Below are positions 55,210 to 62,293 of a stretch of DNA of 64,000 nucleotides, piece by piece. Origin of the DNA: Rathayibacter caricis DSM 15933 (GTDB taxonomy: Bacteria > Actinomycetota > Actinomycetes > Actinomycetales > Microbacteriaceae); assembly GCF_003044275.1 (NCBI RefSeq), contig NZ_PZPL01000001.1:3782001-3846000 (forward strand), written 5' to 3'. Within the stretch, counting starts at the first letter, position 1, and every line of letters starts with the position of its first letter. The notes beneath the pieces are model-generated. The model did no database searches and was not told the DNA's origin. It was given only the letters and a program-made list of their open reading frames with translations. The position numbers and the translations under genes were made by a program.

Positions 55210-57087
55210 ATGTCGACGACGACCGCCCAGCCCTTCACCGGCCCCCTCCGCCGCCGCTTCGGCGCCGCCCTCGACGCGGAGGCGCTGGTCCCCCTCCTGG
55301 CCGCCGCCCGGCTCCCCCTCGGGGTGCTCGAGCACGCGCCGACCCTCGAGGCGCTCCGGCGCCGTGCGGAGGAGGACCTCGGCACGCCGTGGCCGCAGCC
55401 GCTGCTCTCGCACTACGCCCGCTACGCCCGCGACGGCAACCGGACCGACTACGAGGGCCGCATCGGCGAGCGCCAGCGCCGCCTCACCCGCGCCGCCGTG
55501 CTCGCGACGGCCACCGGCGAGCAGCCCTGGCTCGACGAGACGGCCGACGGCGTGCAGCTGCTGTGCGAGCAGAGCAGCTGGAGCTGGGCCGCGCACGACG
55601 ACGCACTGCCCCTGCTCGGCCGGGTCGTCCCTCCGATCGACCGCCCCTACCTGGATCTCGGAGCGGGTGAGGTGGTCGGGCAGCTGGCCTGGATCGACGC
55701 CTTGCTGGGCGAGCCGCTCGGCCGACGGGCCCCTGGCCTGCGCGAGCGGATGCGTGCCGAGACGCGGACGCGCGTGATCCGGCCGTTCCTCGACCGGCGC
55801 GACTGGCACTGGCTCGGGCTCGACGGCGACGTGCACAACTGGAACCCGTGGATCCACGGCAACGTCCTGCTCGCCGCCGTCGCGCTGGTCGACGACCCGG
55901 AGGAGCGGGCCGACGTCATCGCGCTGGTGCTCGAGGGGCTCGACCGGTTCCTGGACTCGCTGCCGGCGGACGGCGCGATCGACGAGGGCTTCGCCTACTG
56001 GTGGAACGGCGCCGGCCGGGCGCTCGAGACCCTGGAGCTGCTGGCGGAGGCGACCGACGGCGCGCTCGACGCCTCCGACCTGCCCGTCGTGCGGCAGGCC
56101 GTGCGGTTCCCCCACCGGATGCACCTCGGCGGTGCGTGGTACGCGAACGTCGCCGACGGGCCGGCGCGCGCCTCCGACACTCTGCCCTGGCACGTGCTGC
56201 ACCGCTGGGGGCGGCGGATCGGGGACCGGGACGTGATCGCGCACGCCGCCGCCCTGCGCCGGCCGGCCGAGCCGCTCGCCGATCCGGCGGCCGGGCTCGG
56301 GCGCCTCGTCCGCGCCCTCTCGGACCGGCAGTGGATCGCGGCCGAGCCCGGGCCGGCACCCCTCGTCTCCCCCACCTGGCTGCCGTCGGTGCAGCTCCTC
56401 GTGACGCGCGAGCACCCGGGCGGCGCGGAGGGTCTGGGCCTCGTCGTCAAGGGCGGGCACAACGGCGAGCACCACAACCACCTCGACGTCGGGAGCGTGA
56501 TCGTGGCGCTGGACGGCGTGCCCGTGCTGGTCGACGCCGGACAGCCGACGTACACGTCGCAGACCTTCGGCCCTGAGCGGTACGGCATCCGCGCGATGCA
56601 GAGCCGCTGGCACTCCGCTCCGGCACCGTGGGGTCTCGAGCAGGGGGTCGGCCGCGGCTTCGGCGCGTCGGACGTCTCGTCGGGGCCGGCCGGGCTGCTG
56701 CTCGAGCTCGCCACCGCGTACCCCCTGCCCGCCGGATCGAGCCTGAGGCGCCGCGCTCGGCGCGAGGGGGCGCAGGTCGTCGTCGAGGACGAGTGGCGCC
56801 TGCCCCGCCCCCCGAGCGTCGTGGTGGACGGCGTCGAGGTGCACCTGCTGATCGCGGGAGACGTGGAGCTGCAGGACGGCGCCGCGGTCGTGACTCCGAT
56901 CGAGGGGGCGAGGCGGCTGAGGGTCGAGTGGACCGGCGCCGAGGCGACGACGGAGGAGTGGCTGCTCGAGGATCCGCTGCTCGAGGCGAGCTGGGGGGAG
57001 CGGCTGACACGGCTGACCCTGACGGTCGCCGCGGAGGGCGCCGAGGTCTTCGAGGGCGCGCTGCGCGTCACGGCGTCGGTGGTCTGA
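55210..57087 (+). CDS. Heparinase II/III family protein
   Basis: A 625-residue protein of the heparinase II/III polysaccharide lyase type. An alpha/alpha toroid of about 380 residues (VLEHAPTLEALRRRAEEDLGTPWPQPLLSHYARYARDGNRTDYE; WNPWIHGNVLLAAVAL; DEGFAYWWNGAGRALETLELL) is followed by a beta domain holding the diagnostic GGHNGEHHNHLDVGSVIV near residue 415-432. There is no signal peptide, unlike many family members, so it probably acts on imported oligosaccharide. It sits next to the Gfo/Idh operon, with which it may share a pathway. The substrate is unknown; uronic-acid-containing glycans are typical. Confidence 0.85.
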   Translation: MSTTTAQPFTGPLRRRFGAALDAEALVPLLAAARLPLGVLEHAPTLEALRRRAEEDLGTPWPQPLLSHYARYARDGNRTDYEGRIGERQRRLTRAAVLATATGEQPWLDETADGVQLLCEQSSWSWAAHDDALPLLGRVVPPIDRPYLDLGAGEVVGQLAWIDALLGEPLGRRAPGLRERMRAETRTRVIRPFLDRRDWHWLGLDGDVHNWNPWIHGNVLLAAVALVDDPEERADVIALVLEGLDRFLDSLPADGAIDEGFAYWWNGAGRALETLELLAEATDGALDASDLPVVRQAVRFPHRMHLGGAWYANVADGPARASDTLPWHVLHRWGRRIGDRDVIAHAAALRRPAEPLADPAAGLGRLVRALSDRQWIAAEPGPAPLVSPTWLPSVQLLVTREHPGGAEGLGLVVKGGHNGEHHNHLDVGSVIVALDGVPVLVDAGQPTYTSQTFGPERYGIRAMQSRWHSAPAPWGLEQGVGRGFGASDVSSGPAGLLLELATAYPLPAGSSLRRRARREGAQVVVEDEWRLPRPPSVVVDGVEVHLLIAGDVELQDGAAVVTPIEGARRLRVEWTGAEATTEEWLLEDPLLEASWGERLTRLTLTVAAEGAEVFEGALRVTASVV

Positions 57088-57139
57088 GGGCTCGGCCCTG
57101 CGCGGACCGGCCGTTCAGCGACACTCGGCGGGAATGCGC

Positions 57140-57185
57140 TTGCCCCCGATCGATCCGCGGTCCTACACTCTGGTAAACGCTTTCC
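57140..57185 (+). promoter_or_regulatory. Promoter and LacI operator of the Gfo/Idh-DUF993 operon
   Basis: TTGCCC (57140-57145) and TACACT (57164-57169) with an 18-bp spacer. The palindrome GGTAAACGCTTTCC (57172-57185) covers the expected start site. It is the same operator class as at 26453-26466 (GGTAAACGCTTACC). Confidence 0.65.
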
Positions 57186-57233
57186 GTCCGGCCCGTCGGC
57201 CGATCGGGGCACCGCACAGCAGAAGGGCCTCCC

Positions 57234-58475
57234 GTGTCAGAGTCGACCACCCCCGCCACCACCTCCGCCGAACCGCGGACCCTCGGCATCATCATGAACG
57301 GCGTCTCGGGCCGCATGGGATACCGTCAGCACCTCGTCCGCTCGATCCTCGCGATCCGCGAGCAGGGCGGCGTGCTGCTCTCGGACGGCACCCGAGTGCA
57401 GCTCGAGCCGCTGCTCGTCGGCCGCAGCGAGGCCAAGCTCGCCGAGCTCGCCGCGAAGCACGGTCTGCAGCACTGGACCACCGACCTCGACGCCGCGCTC
57501 GCCGACCCGAAGTGGCAGATCTACGCCGACTTTCTGGTCACCAAGGCCCGCGTCCCCGCGTTGAAGAAGGCCATCGCCGCCGGCAAGGACATCTACACCG
57601 AGAAGCCCACCGCCGAGAGCTACGCCGAGGCGCTCGAGATCGCCGAGCTGGCCGAGGAGGCCGGCATCAAGAACGGCGTCGTGCACGACAAGCTCTACCT
57701 GCCCGGCCTGCAGAAGCTCAAGCGCCTGATCGACTCCGGATTCTTCGGCCGCATCCTCTCGGTGCGCGGCGAGTTCGGCTACTGGGTCTTCGAGGGCGAC
57801 TGGCAGGACGCTCAGCGCCCCAGCTGGAACTACCGCAAGGAGGACGGCGGCGGCATCATCGTCGACATGTTCCCGCACTGGAACTACGTGCTCGAGAACC
57901 TGTTCGGCGCCGTCGAGGGCGTCTACGCCAAGGCCGCGACCCACATCCCGGTGCGCGTGGACGAGAACGGCGACGAGTACACCGCCACCGCCGACGACGC
58001 GGCCTACGCGATCTTCGACGTCGCGGGAGGCGCGACCGTGCAGCTCAACTCCTCCTGGGCCGTGCGCGTGAACCGCCCGGAGCTCGTAGAGTTCCAGGTC
58101 GACGGCACCCTCGGCAGCGCGGTCGTCGGGCTCTTCGGCGCCAAGGTGCAGCCGCGCGTCGCGACCCCCAAGCCGACCTGGAATCCCGACCTGCCCGAGC
58201 AGCACGTCTACGCCGAGGACTGGCAGGAGCTGCCCGTCAACGACGTCTTCGAGAACGGCTTCAAGACGCAGTGGGAGGAGTTCATCCGCCACGTGGTCGA
58301 GAACGGCCCGCACTCGTACGACTTCTTCGCCGGCGCCCGCGGCGTCCGCCTCGCCGAGCTGGGCCTCGAGTCGGCCCGCGAGGGCCGCCGGATCGACGTC
58401 GCCGCGCTCGACGCCGCGGCCGACGAGCAGGCCCTCGCCGCCTCCGCCGCCACCTCCGCCGAGGTCGCTCCGTGA
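57234..58475 (+). CDS. Gfo/Idh/MocA family oxidoreductase
   Basis: A 413-residue NAD(P)-dependent sugar dehydrogenase-type protein. The N-terminal Rossmann part begins TLGIIMNGVSGRMGYRQHLVRSI, an unusual form of the GxGxxG loop with an inserted segment. The family lysine is in GKDIYTEKPTAES (EKP) near residue 125. The C-terminal part has the two-layer substrate domain (YRKEDGGGIIVDMFPHWNYVLENLFG). The GTG start follows a promoter with LacI operator. The stop overlaps the DUF993 start (GTGA). It probably oxidises or isomerises a sugar or polyol of unknown identity. Confidence 0.88.
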   Translation: MSESTTPATTSAEPRTLGIIMNGVSGRMGYRQHLVRSILAIREQGGVLLSDGTRVQLEPLLVGRSEAKLAELAAKHGLQHWTTDLDAALADPKWQIYADFLVTKARVPALKKAIAAGKDIYTEKPTAESYAEALEIAELAEEAGIKNGVVHDKLYLPGLQKLKRLIDSGFFGRILSVRGEFGYWVFEGDWQDAQRPSWNYRKEDGGGIIVDMFPHWNYVLENLFGAVEGVYAKAATHIPVRVDENGDEYTATADDAAYAIFDVAGGATVQLNSSWAVRVNRPELVEFQVDGTLGSAVVGLFGAKVQPRVATPKPTWNPDLPEQHVYAEDWQELPVNDVFENGFKTQWEEFIRHVVENGPHSYDFFAGARGVRLAELGLESAREGRRIDVAALDAAADEQALAASAATSAEVAP

Positions 58476-59665
58476 CCGACGTCACCCTGCTCGCCGCGGA
58501 CGGATCGCTCCGCGTGCACACCGTCTCGGCCGCGCCGGACCTCGTCCGACCGCGCCGTCCGCTGGGCGCGCGGGTGGCCTACGCGGCCGCGCACGTCGTC
58601 CCGGTCACCTGGGCCGAGAACACCCCCGGCAGCCCCGCGGCCGTCGACTGGGACGCGACGCTCGCGTTCCGGCACCACGTCTGGTCGTGGGGCCTCGGAG
58701 TCGCCGACGCGATGGACACCGCCCAGCGCAACATGGGCATGGACTGGGCCGCGACCACCGAGCTCATCCGCCGCAGCGGCGCCGAGGCGGCCTCGGTCGG
58801 CGGCGACGTCGTGGTCGGAGTGAACACGGACCAGCTGACCGACGAGGTCGTGCCGCTCGAGCGCGTCATCGACGCGTACCTCGAGCAGCTCGAGGTCGCG
58901 GAGGACGCCGGAGTCGGCGTGGTGCTGATGGCCAGCCGCCATCTCGCCCGCGCGGCGCAGTCCGGCGCGGACTACGAGCGCGTCTACCGCGCCGTGCTCG
59001 AGCGGGCCTCGCGCCCGGTCGTGCTGCACTGGCTCGGACCGGCGTTCGACTCCGTGCTCACCGGCTACTTCGGCAGCGAGGACGTCGCCACGGCATCGGA
59101 CACCGTGATCCGCATCATCGAGGACAACCTCGCGAAGGTGCGCGGCATCAAGATGTCGCTGCTCGACGCGGACGCCGAGATCGCGGTGCGAGCGCGCCTC
59201 CCGTTCGGCGCGACGCTCTTCACCGGCGACGACTTCAACTACGTCGGCCTGATCGAGGGCGGGCAGGACGCCGACGGCGAGGTGCGCCACTCCGACGCGC
59301 TCCTCGGGGCGTTCGCCGCGTTCGCACCGAACGCCTCCGCCGCGATCCAGGCGCTCGACGTCGACGACGTCGAGGCCTACCGCCGCGTCCTGGGGCCCAC
59401 CGAGGCGCTCGCTCGCCAGGTCTTCGCGGCGCCCACGCAGTACTACAAGACCGGCGTGGCGTTTCTCTCGTGGCTGAACGGCCACCAGACCGCGTTCGCG
59501 ATGGTCGGCGGACTGCACTCGGCGCGCTCGCTGCCGCACCTCTCCGAGATCGTGCGGCTGGCCGACGAGGCCGGAGCGCTCGAGCGCCCGGAGCTCGCCG
59601 CCGCCCGCTGGACGGGCCTGCTCGCCGTGAACGGCGTCGATGCGCTCCGGACGGTGCTCGCATGA
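58472..59665 (+). CDS. DUF993 family protein (TIM-barrel, aldolase-like)
   Basis: A 397-residue protein of the DUF993 family, distantly related to dihydrodipicolinate-synthase-type barrels. Recognisable stretches are AYAAAHVVPVTWAENTPGSPAAVDWDATLAFRHHVWSWGLGVADAMDTAQRNMGMDW, VGVNTDQL, VLHWLGPAFD, VRGIKMSLLDADAEI and FTGDDFNYVGLIEGG; the LYS in GIKMS may be the Schiff-base lysine. The function is not established. It is coupled by 4-bp overlaps to both the oxidoreductase and the isomerase genes, so it should act on their product. Confidence 0.85.
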   Translation: MTDVTLLAADGSLRVHTVSAAPDLVRPRRPLGARVAYAAAHVVPVTWAENTPGSPAAVDWDATLAFRHHVWSWGLGVADAMDTAQRNMGMDWAATTELIRRSGAEAASVGGDVVVGVNTDQLTDEVVPLERVIDAYLEQLEVAEDAGVGVVLMASRHLARAAQSGADYERVYRAVLERASRPVVLHWLGPAFDSVLTGYFGSEDVATASDTVIRIIEDNLAKVRGIKMSLLDADAEIAVRARLPFGATLFTGDDFNYVGLIEGGQDADGEVRHSDALLGAFAAFAPNASAAIQALDVDDVEAYRRVLGPTEALARQVFAAPTQYYKTGVAFLSWLNGHQTAFAMVGGLHSARSLPHLSEIVRLADEAGALERPELAAARWTGLLAVNGVDALRTVLA

Positions 59666-60537
59666 CCGCGCTCGATCCGGTGGTGCGGGCCGATGCGACC
59701 ACCGTGCATCCGCGGCTCTCGCTGAACCAGGCGACCATCAAGTACGCGGACCTGCGCGAGGCACTCGACGTCACCGCGCGGGCCGGCTACTCCTCGATCG
59801 GCCTGTGGCGCGAGCCCATCGCCGAGGTGGGGGTCGCGGAGGCGATGCGCCTGGTCGCCGAGAGCGGCCTGCGCGTCTCGAGCCTGTGCCGGGGCGGCTT
59901 CTTCACCGTGCCCGAGGGGCCGGACCGCCGCGCGGCCCTCGAGGAGAACCGCCGAGCCATCGACGAGGCGTCCGCGCTGGGCGCACCGGCGCTGGTGCTC
60001 GTCGCGGGCGGCCTGCCGACCGGCTCGCGCGACCTCGTCGGCGCGCGCGCCCGGGTCTCGGAGGCGCTGGCCGAGCTGGCCGACTACGCACGCGGCTCCG
60101 GAGTGCAGCTGGCGATCGAGCCGCTGCACCCGATGTACGCGTCCGATCGCGCCGTCGTCTCGACGCTCGGCCAGGCCCTCGACCTCGCCGCGCCGTTCGA
60201 GGCGGCCGCGGTCGGCGTCGTGGTCGACACGTTCCACGTCTGGTGGGACCCGCAGGTGCTGCCGCAGATCCTGCGCGCCGGGGCGGAGGGGCGCATCGCC
60301 TCGTACCAGGTGTGCGACTGGGCCACTCCGCTCGCCGCCGACGTGCTGCTCTCGCGCCACTACGTGGGCGAGGGGGTCATCGACTTCGCGCTGCTCACGC
60401 AGACCGTCGTCGAAGCGGGCTACACGGGCGACATCGAGGTCGAGATCTTCCACCAGGAGGTCTGGGACACGGCGTACGCGGACGTCGCGGCGAAGGTCGC
60501 GGCGGGCTTCGCGGAGCACGTGGCTCCGCATCTCTGA
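59662..60537 (+). CDS. Sugar phosphate isomerase/epimerase, AP-endonuclease 2 fold
   Basis: A 291-residue TIM-barrel protein of the IolE/xylose-isomerase-like group. It begins RLSLNQATIKYADLREALDVTARAGYSSIGLWREP, and metal-ligand-type residues occur in QLAIEPLHPMY, VVVDTFHVWWDP, YQVCDWATP and DIEVEIFH. The ATG overlaps the DUF993 stop (ATGA). The last gene of a three-gene unit; the stop is 30 bp from that of the convergent phosphopantetheinyl transferase gene. Confidence 0.88.
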   Translation: MTALDPVVRADATTVHPRLSLNQATIKYADLREALDVTARAGYSSIGLWREPIAEVGVAEAMRLVAESGLRVSSLCRGGFFTVPEGPDRRAALEENRRAIDEASALGAPALVLVAGGLPTGSRDLVGARARVSEALAELADYARGSGVQLAIEPLHPMYASDRAVVSTLGQALDLAAPFEAAAVGVVVDTFHVWWDPQVLPQILRAGAEGRIASYQVCDWATPLAADVLLSRHYVGEGVIDFALLTQTVVEAGYTGDIEVEIFHQEVWDTAYADVAAKVAAGFAEHVAPHL

Positions 60538-60567
60538 CGCGCGGTCGGCGCGCCGCCGACCCGCCGC

Positions 60568-61203
60568 TCAGGCCTCGGCGAGCGCCAGCGTGACGACGAG
60601 CGCCGAGTGGACCGTCGGCTCCGAGACCGCGAAGTAGCGCTCGGAGCCGTCGATCCAGGCCTCGGTCGCGCCCTCGCGGGTGCGGAAGCGCACCGCCTCG
60701 TCGATGTCCGTGCCGCGACCGTCGGCCTTGGCGACGGCCTGCGCGCGGAGCCCCTCGAGCACCTGCTCGGCGCTCTCCTGCCCGGAGGCGATGCGCTCGC
60801 GCACGACGCGGGTGCGGGCCGCGTCGATCCCGACGTCGCGACCGGTGGCCAGCGCCGCGACGACGGCGCCCTCGCAGTGGGCGATGCTGATGCGCATCCG
60901 CTCGAGGGCGGGGTGCTCCCCCGCGAGGACGGGGCGGCCGTGCGGTCCGCCGCAGCGGGCGCAGCGGGCCTCCACCGCGATCTCGAGCGGATCGATGCCG
61001 AGCGTCTCGGCGGCGAGCTCGCGCACGAGCACCCGGCCCAGGAGGAAGCTGTCGCGCGCCTCGCGGCGGCCGGTGGCTTCGAAGCGCAGGCGCTCGGCGA
61101 GGGTGAGGAGGCGGAGCATCCGGTGCCGCGAGGAGTCGAGCACCTCGGGGCGCGCCCAGCGCAGCTGGACGTCGTCGGTGGCGAGGAGGGGGAGTCCGGT
61201 CAT
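60568..61203 (-). CDS. 4'-phosphopantetheinyl transferase superfamily protein, degenerate active site
   Basis: A 211-residue Sfp/PPTase-type protein. Family landmarks are CARCGGPHGRPVL (81-93), ISIAHCEGAVVAAL and VGIDAAR (124-130). In active Sfp proteins the Mg ligands are D and E in GIDxE and E in the WxxKE motif. Here Asp127 remains, but the glutamate two on is Ala129, and the WxxKE region reads GLRAQAVAKADG (residues 151-162), with Ala and Gln in place of Lys-Glu and no Trp. So carrier-protein activation is doubtful. The ATG at 61203 is chosen because residues before it lack homology. No polyketide or NRPS gene is nearby. Confidence 0.75.
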   Translation of the reverse strand: MTGLPLLATDDVQLRWARPEVLDSSRHRMLRLLTLAERLRFEATGRREARDSFLLGRVLVRELAAETLGIDPLEIAVEARCARCGGPHGRPVLAGEHPALERMRISIAHCEGAVVAALATGRDVGIDAARTRVVRERIASGQESAEQVLEGLRAQAVAKADGRGTDIDEAVRFRTREGATEAWIDGSERYFAVSEPTVHSALVVTLALAEA

Positions 61204-61322
61204 GGACCGCACGGTACGGGCCGCAGGCGTCCTCGACGTGACGACCGGGTGGCCGGGGGGCGACGCGGCGAAGGGGAGAGGGGGCTCGTCCCGCACGCGC
61301 GCCCTCGTGTTGACTGGAGGGG

Positions 61323-61772
61323 ATGCAGACGTTCCTCCCGTTCCCCGACTTCCACGCGAGCGCGAGCTCCCTCGACGACCGGCGCCTGGGCAAGCAGCGC
61401 GTCGAGACGCTGCAGGTGATGAAGGCGCTCACCGTCGCCGGCTACGGCTGGCAGCACCACCCGGTCACCGCGATGTGGCGCGGCTACCGGCCCGCGCTGA
61501 TGGAGTACCAGCGCGAGACCTGCGCCGTCTGGACGGAGCGGGGCTTCGCCGACACCTGCCTCGTCAAGACGATGGCCGTGCTCGAGACGGTGCCGGAGGA
61601 CGCCGAGGCGTACCTGCTCGACGGCTTCCCGGTGCCGCCGTGGCTGGGCCGGGAGGAGCTGCACCGCTCGCACCGCTCCAAGCTGCTCGCGAAGGCTCCG
61701 GAGTTCTACGCGCCGCGCTTCCCCGGCACCCCCGACGACCTCGACTACGTCTGGCCCGTCGCGACGTCCTGA
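61323..61772 (+). CDS. MSMEG_6728-family, pyrimidine-dimer-DNA-glycosylase-like protein
   Basis: A 149-residue protein that begins MQTFLPFPDFHASASSLDDRRLGKQRVETLQVMKALT. The spread of Arg, His and Gln near the N-terminus and the motif HHPVTAMWRGYRPALMEYQ match T4 endonuclease V-like proteins, in which the N-terminal residue attacks the lesion. Here Thr3 would not be the N-terminus unless processed. The DNA repair role is therefore inferred from family only. A gaggggATG start. It is convergent with the DUF4870 gene, 4 bp apart. Confidence 0.75.
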   Translation: MQTFLPFPDFHASASSLDDRRLGKQRVETLQVMKALTVAGYGWQHHPVTAMWRGYRPALMEYQRETCAVWTERGFADTCLVKTMAVLETVPEDAEAYLLDGFPVPPWLGREELHRSHRSKLLAKAPEFYAPRFPGTPDDLDYVWPVATS

Positions 61773-61776
61773 GCGG

Positions 61777-62238
61777 TCAGTGCGCGGTGCGGCGGCGGAG
61801 GAACGGGATCGCGAGCGGGTTGCGGAACACGTGCCCGCGGTTCGCCGAGACGAGGCCGCAGATGATCACCACGAGGTGGGCCACGGCCAGCACCGCGAAG
61901 ACCGTGATCGGGATGCCGATCGGGTAGAAGCTCGTCGACGGCGCGTCGGCGGTCAGCGCGAAGAGCAGCACGAAGTGGCCGACGAGGCAGAGGACGGTGA
62001 TCAGGACCGTCGTGAGACCCCAGTTCGCCGCCCGCCGGCCGTTCTCGGCGGCCGCTCCCCCGCGCCGCCGGGCCGACGGGTACACGGCCGCCATCACGAC
62101 GCCCGCGACGATCAGCGAGAGGAACGGGATCCCGGTCAGGGCGAGGAAGCCGAGGGCGTAGGGCATCGCCCCGGTGGGCGGCGCGGGCTGCGCGGGCGGC
62201 AGCGCTTCCGGACGGGGGTCGGGAGGGGTGCTCGACAT
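61777..62238 (-). CDS. DUF4870 domain membrane protein
   Basis: A 153-residue protein. A Pro-rich cytoplasmic start of about 25 residues is followed by three or four hydrophobic segments (ALGFLALTGIPFLSLIVAGVVMAAVYP; WGLTTVLITVLCLVGHFVLLFAL; IPITVFAVLAVAHLVVIICGLVSANRG). The layout and the NGRRAANWGLT motif agree with DUF4870. The function is unknown. Confidence 0.75.
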   Translation of the reverse strand: MSSTPPDPRPEALPPAQPAPPTGAMPYALGFLALTGIPFLSLIVAGVVMAAVYPSARRRGGAAAENGRRAANWGLTTVLITVLCLVGHFVLLFALTADAPSTSFYPIGIPITVFAVLAVAHLVVIICGLVSANRGHVFRNPLAIPFLRRRTAH

Positions 62239-62293
62239 ACCAGCACCCTAGAAGACCGGCTTCCCGGAAGGGACCCCGCCCCCGCCGCCGCGC

